Shown: positions 37,846-45,490 of the stretch, piece by piece
Numbering within the stretch: the first letter of the stretch is position 1
Layout of the letters: each line of letters opens with the position of its first letter
The notes under the pieces: model-generated
Databases searched by the model: none
Seen by the model: the letters and a program-made list of their open reading frames with translations, nothing else
What the model was told of the DNA's origin: nothing
Assembly: GCA_944321505.1 (NCBI GenBank)
Contig: CALULN010000023.1
Coordinates: 1 to 64,000 of the forward strand
Direction: 5' to 3'
DNA: 64,000 nucleotides
DNA from: Candidatus Methanomethylophilaceae archaeon
GTDB lineage: Archaea > Thermoplasmatota > Thermoplasmata > Methanomassiliicoccales > Methanomethylophilaceae
Program-made: the position numbers and the translations under genes

Positions 37846-39990
37846 ATGTCGAGATGGGATGCCGCAGCCCTGGCTTTGGCCGTGCTGCTGATGGTTTCGA
37901 TGCTCCCCTTCGTGCCCGCCGCCGACGCGGATGCGGCGGAGGCGGCCGACGGGGTGCTGTTCTACGAGGTCTCGCCGTTCGGCGATACCGAGGGGTTCGC
38001 GTTGAAGAACTACGGCGGTTCCGCAGTGGACCTGTCCGGGTACGAGGTGAGGAAGGCTCCGGATGCCACAGCGTCGCAGACCTTCGAGGTCACATCGTCC
38101 CTGGTGCTGGATCCAGGGGATGTGGCGGTGTTCTCCGGCAGCCCGGATGACGGATACTGGTTCTGCGAGTCCGAAGAAGGGAGAGACGTCTACACCATGT
38201 TCGCTGTCGGCAGCCGCACACTGAGCATCAACAACGATTCGGGCACGCTGTACCTGTACACCCCCTCGGGGGCGCTGGCGGATGCCGTCGCCTACAGGTC
38301 GTCGCTCACCGGTGCCGACAAGGCGAACCCTCAGGCGGGATGGTCCGGCCAGTCGGCGTACCTCGGGCACAAGGAGGACTCCATCCGCAGGGTGGAGGCC
38401 ACGGACACCGACACCGCGGCCGACTGGACCCCCGCCGGCGACGGCCTGCTGTCGGAATCATACGGCTCCGTGCCCACCGCATCGTGCACGGTGACCCCGT
38501 TCTCCTTCCCGGAGTCCAGCGGCAAGCCCGTCTACGATGCGCTTGCCGGTGCGGGTGAGTACGTGCACATCTCCATCTACATGCTCACCAGCAGGAACAT
38601 CATCTCCATACTGTGCGGCCTCGAGGCTCAGGGGGTGGAGGTCATACTGATCCTGGAGCAGAAGCCCTTTGGGTACGAGCATCCCGTGGAGGACCTTGCT
38701 GCCCTCGCGGAAGCGGGCGCAGAGATACGGATGATCGGCGCCGGCACCGACGACCGCTACGACTACGTCCACAACAAGTACATGGTCGTGGACGGGGACA
38801 CCGTGGTCATAACCTCCGAGAACTGGACCTCCGGCAACATGGAGTGCTCCGGCGATCCCGGCAAGGGCAACCGCGGATGGGGGGCGCTCATCGAGGGTGC
38901 GGAATTCGCTCAGAGGATGGAATCCATCTTCCAGAACGACCTGGGCTACTCCGCGGACTTGTCATCCTTCTCGGACGAGTATCCCGACGCCGTTCCGTCG
39001 GAGGATCTGCCGTCATACGCCGACGCAGCATCCTACGGAGAATCCATAGATTACGAGAGCCCGACATTCACCGCAGACGTCAGCATCTACATGTCCCCGG
39101 ACAACACCTACAAGGCCCTCACGTCCCTGATAGACGGTGCCGAGGAGAGGGTGTACTCCCAGCAGATGGATGTGGGTGCCGCCTGGGAGTCGTTGTCCGT
39201 GGAGTCGCCGGTGACCGCCATGGCCGATGCGGCATACCGCGGAGTGGACGCCAGGCTGCTGCTGGCGGCATCCGATGCCAAGGGCTTCATCGACGAGCTC
39301 AACAGCCAGTCCAACATCAGGGCCTCCTACCAGGGGTCCTCCGGGTTCGCCACAATGCACAACAAGGGCGTGGTGGTCGACGATGCCGTCTGGGTATCAT
39401 CCGTCAACTGGACGTCCAACTCCTTCTACAACAACAGGGAATGCGGACTGGTGATACGCTCAGCGGAGGTCGCCGACTGGTACGCAGACCTGTTCTTGGA
39501 GGACTGGGACGCCAACTATGATTTGAAGGACAACCTGACCCTGGTTCCCGAGGGAGGAGTGCCCGCCGACGGCGAGCAGATGACGGTCACCGCCAAGGGG
39601 GCCGTCGGTCCGTGCCAATGGACCATCTCCAGGGACTCCGGGGACAGCACCGCCTCCACCGAAGGGTCCGCCCTGACCATAGAGAACTACGAGGACCTGA
39701 ACTACATCCGCGTGGTGGACAGTCAGGGCAACGAGGGCAGGTTCGTGCTGACATATGCGCCGGCACCAGGGACAGTTCCAGAGGGTCCCGACACAGCCCC
39801 AGACGACCCTGATACAACCCCAGATGACCCGGGCACGGTGCCCGACGATCCTGGTGCAGCATCCGACCCAGATTCAGCGGAGGCAGATCCCTCCTCGCCT
39901 CTGGACGACCTGCCGAAGGAGTCCCTGCCCATCATAGCCGCGGTTATCCTGGCGATACTGGGCCTCATCGTGAAGGTCATCCGGAGGTGA
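37846..39990 (+). CDS. Secreted phospholipase D-like protein with lamin-tail domain
   Basis: The product is 714 aa. A signal peptide (AALALAVLLMVSMLPFVPAADADAAEAA) precedes a lamin-tail-like beta domain (VLFYEVSPFGDTEGFALKNYGGSAVDLSGYEV, with SLVLDPGDVAVF). Two PLD-like half-sites follow, each with an intact HxKxxxxD motif: HNKYMVVD near residue 308 and HNKGVVVD near 504, with SENWTSGN and SVNWTSNS after them. The family cleaves phosphodiesters in lipids or nucleic acids. A Pro/Asp repeat linker (PDDPDTTPDDPGTV) and a C-terminal TM helix with VIRR anchor it outside the cell. It is leaderless, with an AT-rich box (GGTTTTAAC) about 28 bp upstream. The last 14 bp overlap the convergent EamA gene. 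Confidence 0.82.
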   Translation: MSRWDAAALALAVLLMVSMLPFVPAADADAAEAADGVLFYEVSPFGDTEGFALKNYGGSAVDLSGYEVRKAPDATASQTFEVTSSLVLDPGDVAVFSGSPDDGYWFCESEEGRDVYTMFAVGSRTLSINNDSGTLYLYTPSGALADAVAYRSSLTGADKANPQAGWSGQSAYLGHKEDSIRRVEATDTDTAADWTPAGDGLLSESYGSVPTASCTVTPFSFPESSGKPVYDALAGAGEYVHISIYMLTSRNIISILCGLEAQGVEVILILEQKPFGYEHPVEDLAALAEAGAEIRMIGAGTDDRYDYVHNKYMVVDGDTVVITSENWTSGNMECSGDPGKGNRGWGALIEGAEFAQRMESIFQNDLGYSADLSSFSDEYPDAVPSEDLPSYADAASYGESIDYESPTFTADVSIYMSPDNTYKALTSLIDGAEERVYSQQMDVGAAWESLSVESPVTAMADAAYRGVDARLLLAASDAKGFIDELNSQSNIRASYQGSSGFATMHNKGVVVDDAVWVSSVNWTSNSFYNNRECGLVIRSAEVADWYADLFLEDWDANYDLKDNLTLVPEGGVPADGEQMTVTAKGAVGPCQWTISRDSGDSTASTEGSALTIENYEDLNYIRVVDSQGNEGRFVLTYAPAPGTVPEGPDTAPDDPDTTPDDPGTVPDDPGAASDPDSAEADPSSPLDDLPKESLPIIAAVILAILGLIVKVIRR

Positions 39991-40849
39991 CGGTCTCCGG
40001 CTCGGTGGCCCTGGAGAACAGGTACACGCCTGCCAGGACCACCGCGCTCCCGGCGACCACCAATGCGGCGGGCGCCTCGCCCAGCACGGCCAGAGCCAGC
40101 ACAGAGCCGAACACCGGCTCCAGCAGGTTCACCACAGCGACGAAGGACGCCTTCTCGTACTTCAGCCCCCAGCTGTAGACCGAGTGGCCCAGGAGGGTGC
40201 AGAACACCGCCATGCCCAGGGCGCACCATAGGTCGTTGGCCGTGGGCGCCAGGTCCGTGCCCATGGCCAGGGACAGGACCAGCGCGGTGGCGGCGGCGGA
40301 CACGTAGACGATGAAGGTGTACGTCACCGCCGACAGGGACGACCTCTCCCTCCTGCCGATCACCGCGTAGAACGCGAAAAGCACGGCGCCGATCAGAGCC
40401 AGGGCGTCGCCGTACAGCATGCCGCCGGCGATGTCGGAGACGCCGATGACCACGCTCCCTGCGAAGGTGATGGCCATGGCCGCCCATCCTCCCTTCGATA
40501 TACGCTCGCCGTAGCGGAGCATGATGAATGCCACGAAGAAGACCGACGTGTCTATGAACACCAGGCTGGAGGCCACGGTGGTGTACCTCAGGGACTCGTA
40601 GAACACGTAGAAATGCAGAGCCAGGAGGATGCCGCTGAGGATGCACATCGTCATGTCCCTGCGGGGGACCGACAGCAGCTCCCCCCTGTATCTGAGGGCC
40701 ACGACGGGGGACATCAGTAGCACCGTCAGCAGTAGGCGGTAGAACACGATCCCCATGGAATCCATGTCCGCCAGCCTGCCCAGCACCGCCGATACGGACA
40801 CGGAGGCGCTGGCCAGGACGATGATTGCCCTCCTGGTGTGGGTGTCCAT
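39977..40849 (-). CDS. EamA/DMT-family transporter
   Basis: The product is 290 aa with about ten hydrophobic helices arranged as two EamA repeats (the first ending near VSDIAGGML, the second from YGDALALIGAVLFAFYAVIG). The helix LLEPVFGSVLALAVLGEAPAALVVAGSAVVLAGVYLF is a classic EamA ending. The family exports metabolites such as amino acids or nucleotide sugars; the substrate here is unknown. The ATG at 40849 lies about 25 bp from a symmetric TATA element shared with the divergent HAD gene, so the mRNA should be leaderless. Confidence 0.9.
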   Translation of the reverse strand: MDTHTRRAIIVLASASVSVSAVLGRLADMDSMGIVFYRLLLTVLLMSPVVALRYRGELLSVPRRDMTMCILSGILLALHFYVFYESLRYTTVASSLVFIDTSVFFVAFIMLRYGERISKGGWAAMAITFAGSVVIGVSDIAGGMLYGDALALIGAVLFAFYAVIGRRERSSLSAVTYTFIVYVSAAATALVLSLAMGTDLAPTANDLWCALGMAVFCTLLGHSVYSWGLKYEKASFVAVVNLLEPVFGSVLALAVLGEAPAALVVAGSAVVLAGVYLFSRATEPETVTSG

Positions 40850-40867
40850 GGGAGGGCGTCATGATTC

Positions 40868-40879
40868 CGGATATATACG
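40868..40879. promoter_or_regulatory. Single symmetric TATA element between two divergent leaderless genes
   Basis: CGGATATATACG is centred about 25 bp from both the EamA start (40849) and the HAD start (40899). The two start codons are only 50 bp apart, so one box appears to serve both directions. Confidence 0.5.
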
Positions 40880-40898
40880 CATTCGCCATCCTCCGGGC

Positions 40899-41552
40899 AT
40901 GCGGTACCTCGCCGTGGCATTCGATTTCGACTACACCCTCGGGGACTCCACCGAGGGGATTATGATCTGCACCGGGCACGCGCTGGCGTCCATGGGGCTC
41001 CCGGCACCGGACGAGGAGGCGGTCAGGCGCTCCATCGGCTACCCCCTGCGGGACGCGTACCGCATCATCACCGGCGATGACGACGCATCCGCAGCCGGGA
41101 GGTTCGCAGACGCATTTGTGCGCAAGGCCGACGAGGCCATGGCGGAGACGGCGGTGCTGTACCCGCAGACGCTGCCGCTGCTGGGGATGCTGAGGGATGC
41201 GGGGATCCGCACGGCGGTGGTCACCACCAAGTACCGCAGGCGGATCGAGGGCATCCTGGACCTCCGCGGAGGGCGCGATCTGGTGGATGCGATCGTCGGT
41301 TCGGACGACGTCCCGAACCCAAAGCCCGCCCCCGACGGCCTTCTCCTGGCGGCGTCGATGCTGGGGGTGTCCCCGAAGGACATGCTGTACGTGGGCGACA
41401 CGGTGGTGGACGCGGCCGCCGCTGAGGCGGCGGGGACGGACTTCGCCGCCGTCCTCACGGGATTCGGCGCAGAGGGGCGGTTCGATTCCTGCCGCACCGT
41501 GGCGGTCCTGGAGGATCTATCGGGCGTCCCCCGGGTCGTCGGGCTCCGATAG
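40899..41552 (+). CDS. HAD-superfamily phosphatase (phosphoglycolate phosphatase-like)
   Basis: The product is 217 aa, a subfamily I HAD hydrolase. Motif I is FDFDYTLGDST with the nucleophile and acid aspartates, followed by an alpha-helical cap. Motif II is VVTTKYRRR, motif III lysine is in NPKPAPDGLL, and motif IV is YVGDTVVDAAAAEAAG. This pattern is typical of phosphoglycolate phosphatase or pyrophosphatase PpaX-like proteins; the substrate cannot be fixed. The ATG at 40899 is preferred to the longer frame because of the TATA box 25 bp upstream. Confidence 0.87.
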   Translation: MRYLAVAFDFDYTLGDSTEGIMICTGHALASMGLPAPDEEAVRRSIGYPLRDAYRIITGDDDASAAGRFADAFVRKADEAMAETAVLYPQTLPLLGMLRDAGIRTAVVTTKYRRRIEGILDLRGGRDLVDAIVGSDDVPNPKPAPDGLLLAASMLGVSPKDMLYVGDTVVDAAAAEAAGTDFAAVLTGFGAEGRFDSCRTVAVLEDLSGVPRVVGLR

Positions 41553-41581
41553 GCCATTATGGGGCATGCCCATTACCGTCC

Positions 41582-42388
41582 ATGGCTCTGATGGTGGACG
41601 CACCGAGATGCTCCATGTGCGGGAGATGCGCGGCGACCTGCCCGGTGGGCGCGATAGACATGTCCGAGGGCCTCCCTGTTTCGAAGGATGGGTGCATAGG
41701 ATGCGGCGAGTGCGTGGCGGTCTGCCCCACGGCGGCGGTCAGCTGCTCCCTGTCCCCGCTCCCCGATTGCGAGGAGATTAGGTTCCCGATGCCGGACCCG
41801 GCACGGGTCAGGGAGTACATGCGCCGCCGCAGGTCGGTCCGCAGGTACCTCTCGGAACCGCCCGATAGGGATGAAGTGCGCGAGCTGCTGGCTCTGGCAG
41901 GCTCCGCCCAGACGGCAATGAACGTGAGGAAAGTGTCCTTCGCTGTCCTGGACGATCCCGCCGAGGTGCGCAGGCTGGCGGACATGTGCGCGGACTGGCT
42001 CGAAGGGAGCGACGACCCCGTTATCCGCAGCAGGTACCGGCGCACTGTGGAGGGCTACCGCGCCGGGAGGGACACCATCATCAGAGGTGCCCCCGCAGTG
42101 GTGCTGGCACTCTCGGAGGAAGGATACGCCAAGGGCAGGGAGACCTCAGTGATCTATCTGACGTGGGCGGAGATCTACGCCCCTTCGCTGGGGCTGGGCA
42201 CCTGCTGGGCGGGTATCCTGGAGAACATGCTGCTGGCGGACCTGCCCGAGGTCAACGCATTCCTGAACGTCCCCGAAGGCAGGAAGGTCACTGGCGCGCT
42301 GATGCTGGGGTACCCGGACGTGGAGTTCAGGAGGATACCGTACAGGGAGGCTCCGGAGGTCAGGTTCGTCCGTCAACGTCTCCGATGA
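41582..42388 (+). CDS. Ferredoxin-nitroreductase fusion protein
   Basis: The product is 268 aa. The N-terminus is a two-cluster ferredoxin: Cys10, 13, 16, 20 (CSMCGRCAATC) and Cys38, 41, 44, 48 (CIGCGECVAVC). Residues 78-265 form an FMN-dependent nitroreductase domain (RRRRSVRRYLSEPPDRDEVRELLALAGSAQTAMN, ... GLGTCWAGILENML, ... MLGYPDVEFRRIPYREAP). Electrons from ferredoxin-like clusters would reduce FMN; the acceptor is unknown. Such fusions are common in anaerobes. A weak TATA-like element (CCATTATGG) near 41556 predicts a leaderless start at 41582. Confidence 0.9.
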   Translation: MALMVDAPRCSMCGRCAATCPVGAIDMSEGLPVSKDGCIGCGECVAVCPTAAVSCSLSPLPDCEEIRFPMPDPARVREYMRRRRSVRRYLSEPPDRDEVRELLALAGSAQTAMNVRKVSFAVLDDPAEVRRLADMCADWLEGSDDPVIRSRYRRTVEGYRAGRDTIIRGAPAVVLALSEEGYAKGRETSVIYLTWAEIYAPSLGLGTCWAGILENMLLADLPEVNAFLNVPEGRKVTGALMLGYPDVEFRRIPYREAPEVRFVRQRLR

Positions 42389-42547
42389 TGCGATCCGGTT
42401 CTTTTCTCAGGCACAGGCAGGCTGAGGCGAGCGGGGGAAGCGCCGAGGGTCGGAGTCTGCCCCCGGACTTCTGGATCCTCAGGGCATCATGTCGCCGCGA
42501 TCAGCATCAGACGATAGTTTTATCCCCGAATCACAGGTAATGCGAGA

Positions 42548-42718
42548 ATGCCGATAGGCGGGAAGTCCGAATCTGTCGCGACATCTCACACTCTCGGCAG
42601 ATTCGGAACCGTCCCGGCAGGAGGTGATAGGATCCTCGTGATCAGCATCGATTGCCGCCACGGCTTTCGTATGACGATCATGACCGATGAGGTCACGATC
42701 GTCATCGACGTTCCGTAA
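42548..42718 (+). CDS. Possible 56-aa protein with a leaderless start
   Basis: A frame of 56 codons starts at ATG 42548 and ends at TAA. An AT-rich box (AGTTTTATCC, 42516-42525) is centred about 27 bp upstream, the same spacing as at the well-supported genes here. The product begins MPIGGKSESVATS, has a hydrophobic strand (RILVISIDC) and ends in alternating polar and hydrophobic residues (VTIVIDVP). It is unrecognised and may be a chance frame. A hairpin with a GCAA loop follows 33 bp after the stop. Confidence 0.4.
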   Translation: MPIGGKSESVATSHTLGRFGTVPAGGDRILVISIDCRHGFRMTIMTDEVTIVIDVP

Positions 42719-42750
42719 GGAACGCTGAGGTCTGATCCGCCTTAAGGATC

Positions 42751-42768
42751 CGGTCCCGCAAGGGGCCG
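42751..42768 (+). terminator. GCAA-loop hairpin after the 56-aa frame
   Basis: CGGTCCC and GGGGCCG pair over seven positions, with one T-G pair, around GCAA. A pyrimidine-rich TTATCTCCTCCTT follows. This is a plausible terminator for the small gene. Confidence 0.45.
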
Positions 42769-43145
42769 TTATCTCCTCCTTGTCTATGGGATGCGTCAGG
42801 CTCTTATTTATCGTTTCGGCGGTGGGAGATACGGCGTTTCCGACTGTGCCGTCTCTTATGTGTCCCAGATCCCGTAGGGTGTATCGCCGTCAGTGATACG
42901 TCGGTAGTGATGGCTATCGTTGGAACCACCGCAGTGGTTCGCTCAAGGTTCTGCTGCCTAGGGGATTATTCCGTAGCATGTCACCTCCGACACCTCAGTC
43001 GGACTCTTCATTCTCTCCCCTCTGGCTCTGAGGAAAGGCGTGCTTAGGGTGCGGAAACGCTCGGTATTACGCCCGGTTCTTCGGTTATGCAGTTCGAGAG
43101 CACAGGCAGCTTCCTGCATACTGTTCTGTCCGGATGTGAGAGCCT
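42769..43145 (+). other. Gene-free stretch with a TATA box and several hairpins; possible RNA gene
   Basis: No convincing coding frame is present. A TATA-like box (CTTATTTATC, 42803-42812) would start a transcript near 42832. The following sequence has local hairpins: ACGGC/GCCGT (42831-42852), GTATC/GATAC and a perfect GAACCAC-CGCA-GTGGTTC. This is suggestive of a structured RNA. I looked for SRP RNA, RNase P RNA and 5S rRNA signatures and could not identify any. Its right end meets the 3' end of the gene on the minus strand. Confidence 0.3.
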
Positions 43146-43640
43146 TCAGAGCTCTCCCTGCTCTTTCCTCAGACGCTCGCGCTCTTCGGGGCTCATCTCG
43201 GCCACTTCGTCCGCGTAGCGTCCGATTATGCCACTGAAGCGCCTGCTGCGCGGATCCGCGGTATCCCAGTCAAGAATGCCTTCCTCGGCCATCTTGTCGA
43301 ACACTTCGTCTGCCTGATCGTGGTTGATGCCGTAGTCGAACATATCGGTATAGCCGTACTCTTCCGGATCTTCCGATTTGGATTTAGCGTACAGAGCGAT
43401 CCTGCGGGCCCATTCGTCCGTCGTCCTCTGGCCCTCGTGAAGTGCGTCGTCTTCTTCGGTTTCCACTATGTACGGGGGCACGCGGTCTATCGGATGCTCG
43501 TAGGTCAGCATCTGAAACGCATACAGGAAATCCCTGTGCGCTGTGCGCTCTTTCACCAGCTCGATGATCAGTTCCTCCTTAGTCAGTTTCTCCAGCTCCT
43601 CCCATTCGCTCGCCATCTCATTGTCTCCTTCTTCAGTCAT
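43146..43640 (-). CDS. Hypothetical acidic protein
   Basis: The product is 164 aa and unrecognised. It is very rich in Glu, Asp and Arg, with a predicted coiled or helical start (EWEELEKLTKEELIIELVKERTAHRDFLYAFQML) and later helices (DQADEVFDKMAEEGILDWDTA). No signal peptide, TM helix or metal motif is visible, so it is probably cytoplasmic. The ATG at 43640 lies about 24 bp from an AT-rich box (GGTGAAAAATTAAAAATCAC, minus strand 43651-43670). A second ATG at 43616 (MASEWEEL) follows AAGGAG and is possible. It stands alone between two long non-coding stretches. Confidence 0.65.
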   Translation of the reverse strand: MTEEGDNEMASEWEELEKLTKEELIIELVKERTAHRDFLYAFQMLTYEHPIDRVPPYIVETEEDDALHEGQRTTDEWARRIALYAKSKSEDPEEYGYTDMFDYGINHDQADEVFDKMAEEGILDWDTADPRSRRFSGIIGRYADEVAEMSPEERERLRKEQGEL

Positions 43641-44469
43641 TGATTCAGAAATGTGGTGATTTTTAATTTTTCACCAGTTTCGGGCGGTGCTGCGACACAG
43701 AAATCGGACCTGTGGTGCAGACATTCTTTCTTTGCATGCGGTGTCTGATTCGATCTGCCGGCATCCGATTATATCGTGCGTATGCCGAGGTCTGCTGCAT
43801 CTCTTTCCGGATGGCAATGGTCCACCAGTGCGTCGAGTGTTCGCGTATGCTGTCTGTGTCATCAGTCAGACTCAAACGCGGTACTCCAATAGAATATCTG
43901 AATCGGTGCCGATTGTTCCTGTTCCGGCAAATCGGTTCGGGTCTTGTTCCCAAGGGCCCTTATCATGATCCCCGTTGCTCCGTGATCGGGTCTGTGTTCG
44001 GGCCTCCTGTGAGCTCCTCTCCAAGATGCGCGCCTTCCAGAATCCTCAGGTGCCATCCGTACAGCGCTGCTGCGGAACATCCACAGAAGGTCGGCAACGC
44101 ATCGGAAGGCACCGGGGCGGTCCAGCAGGCCGTCCGATGTCGACTGTGTGATCCTCCATGTAGCCGCATCATCGCATCGTGCGATGTGTTTTATACTCCG
44201 AGGCGGGTTGGAAAGCCGACCAATGCCGGGACGAAGGCCGGTTCTCCGTAAGGTGCCGACCTCCGGCAGTCCGGGCCAATGCCGGGACGAAGGCTGGTTC
44301 TCCGTAAGGTGCCGACCTCCGGCAGCCCGTCACAATTATCCATTCGGCTTCGCAGTCCGTTGGTGCCCCCTCCTCCATGGGGGCGCATTGGGTGCGTTCG
44401 GAATCCGAGGAGAACGCTTGAAAGCGCATCCCCTGAGCCATTCCGTGCATAGCCAGACATCATGAGTAG
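43641..44469. other. Gene-free accessory stretch of about 830 bp
   Basis: Frames here overlap on both strands and have no domain-like sequence, so none is called. Features seen are an AT-rich promoter for the 164-aa gene at its left end, a hairpin CTGC-GA-CACAG / CTGTG-GT-GCAG at 43690-43720 followed by a T-rich run, a TATA-like TTTTATAC (44189-44196) and two tandem 56-bp repeats. A GCCCCC/GGGGGC hairpin lies at 44365-44384. It may hold an RNA gene or remnants of an inserted element. Confidence 0.4.
44220..44329. repeat. Two tandem 56-bp repeats, possibly within a transcribed RNA
   Basis: Copies begin at 44220 and 44276 and differ at only a few positions; they start CCAATGCCGGGACGAAGGC. Within each, TGCCGG (44224-44229; 44280-44285) can pair with CCGGCA (44263-44268; 44319-44324), closing a stem around about 33 nt. 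A TATA-like box (44189-44196) would start transcription near 44218, right at the first copy. No coding potential is evident. Confidence 0.7.
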
Positions 44470-44543
44470 TGGGCCTGGCCGGATTTGAACCGACGGCCAT
44501 CTGGTTATGAGCCAGACGCTCCACCAGACTAAGCTACAGGCCC
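44470..44543 (-). tRNA. tRNA with CAT anticodon (elongator Met or Ile2)
   Basis: On the minus strand the acceptor is GGGCCTG/CAGGCCC, the anticodon stem TCTGG/CCAGA encloses CTCATAA, and the T arm is closed by GTCGG/CCGGC. The discriminator is A and no CCA is encoded. The anticodon CAT fits elongator methionine, but the GGGCC start and A discriminator also fit tRNA-Ile2, whose C34 is modified to agmatidine in archaea. It lies 27 bp downstream of tRNA-Asn, probably on one transcript. Confidence 0.88.
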
Positions 44544-44570
44544 GTTTTGCACTTTCAAGCAGAACAGGTA

Positions 44571-44646
44571 TGGCGCCGTCACACGGGCTCGAACCGTGGA
44601 CCTTGGGATTAACAGTCCCACGCTCTACCAACTGAGCTACGACGGC
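44571..44646 (-). tRNA. tRNA-Asn (anticodon GTT)
   Basis: The minus strand shows acceptor GCCGTCG/TGACGGC, anticodon stem TGGGA/TCCCA with loop CTGTTAA, and T arm CACGG/CCGTG. The discriminator is G, and CCA is encoded. A TATA-like CTTTAATA (minus strand, 44671-44678) lies about 28 bp upstream. Confidence 0.93.
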
Positions 44647-44672
44647 TTGAAGAGTGCAAAGTAGGGGATGTA

Positions 44673-44993
44673 TTAAAGAGTTGCGGACAGGCGATCCTCA
44701 AGCCTCTCGATGTCCCCTTTCAGCTTCGCCAGGTACTCCCGCATGGCGTCCATGTACTCGTCGTAGATGTCCGTGGCCACCGCGCCGTCGGGGGTGGGGA
44801 GGATCGCGCCGTCCTTCTCCAGGAGCCTCAGGGAGTAGCGGATCTTGTGCTTGGGGACGCCGAGGGTCTCGGAGAGGCGGATGATCCCGGTGGCGCCGTT
44901 GGTCTTCAGCGTGTACAGGAGCTCCAGATGGCGGGCCAGCAGTTCGAGGTCCTCGTCGAGCTTGTCCGTGATGCTGTCCCTGACATCCGCCAT
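44673..44993 (-). CDS. Small winged-helix protein with C-terminal coiled region
   Basis: The product is 106 aa. The central part reads as a winged helix (LELLYTLKTNGATGIIRLSETLGVPKHKIRYSLRLLEKDGAILPTPDG), and the last 35 residues form an amphipathic helix (YDEYMDAMREYLAKLKGDIERLEDRLSAT) that may dimerise. It is probably an archaeal DNA-binding regulator. The ATG at 44993 is chosen over an upstream in-frame start because an AT-rich box (TTTGAAATACC on the minus strand, about 45010-45021) is about 24 bp away. Its target is unknown. Confidence 0.75.
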   Translation of the reverse strand: MADVRDSITDKLDEDLELLARHLELLYTLKTNGATGIIRLSETLGVPKHKIRYSLRLLEKDGAILPTPDGAVATDIYDEYMDAMREYLAKLKGDIERLEDRLSATL

Positions 44994-45107
44994 GCTACAT
45001 CCAACTCCTGGAAGGTATTTCAAACATCACACGCGGAGGCGTCCCGATCGGATTTGGAAAGCTACCGCTGGAACACAGAATAGGGAAAAGGTTCGGACGG
45101 GTGGCGC

Positions 45108-45269
45108 TCAGCGCCCGTACCAGTGCTGCCTGCCCCACTTGTTGTAGTTCTTGCACCACGCCTGGATGAAGGACCCGCAGCAGTCCAGAGCCTCCTGCTC
45201 CGTCTTGTAGGTCTTGTAGCATCCCAGGCACTGGTACCTCATCTCGGGTGCCTTGGTCTTACCGAACAT
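45108..45269 (-). CDS. Small cysteine-rich (zinc-ribbon-like) protein
   Basis: The product is 53 aa, too short for default gene callers. It has a CLGC knuckle at residues 14-17 (MRYQCLGCYKTYKTEQEAL), then a CC pair and a further Cys in DCCGSFIQAWCKNYN, and an aromatic tail (WGRQHWYGR). Four or five cysteines in this pattern suggest a zinc ribbon. The start is supported by a TATA box (ATTTATCTAG, minus strand 45291-45300) about 27 bp upstream, so it is leaderless. Function is unknown; binding nucleic acid or a protein partner is plausible. Confidence 0.7.
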   Translation of the reverse strand: MFGKTKAPEMRYQCLGCYKTYKTEQEALDCCGSFIQAWCKNYNKWGRQHWYGR

Positions 45270-45490
45270 GTGCCCGCAATCGTGCGCTCACTAGATAAAT
45301 GTTGGCTGTTGGAGACATCGGGCCGGTTGGATGCCAGCGCATCCTTCTCCGGCCGGCCGTGACGATGCCGAAGGCGCACAGTCTGGCATATGCTTCCGGA
45401 ACGCGGTCTCCGGTGCACGGTCCGCCGGCGGTCGAGCGTCGGTTTTAACAGTGGTTATAAATAGCTTCCTGACCATTAGGTGAAGAGGCT

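Noticed and set aside
42832-43145. SRP RNA or 5S rRNA
   Set aside because: The conserved SRP S-domain and the 5S loop sequences were not found; only unassigned hairpins remain.
43690-43722. RNase P RNA, because of a GCGACACAGAAA-like core motif
   Set aside because: Other conserved RNase P elements could not be placed, and the expected 5' part would fall inside the promoter and coding region of the 164-aa gene.
43712-44251. A 179-codon plus-strand frame in the accessory region
   Set aside because: It starts without promoter or SD, is rich in Cys, Arg and Ser in no pattern, and runs through the tandem repeats.
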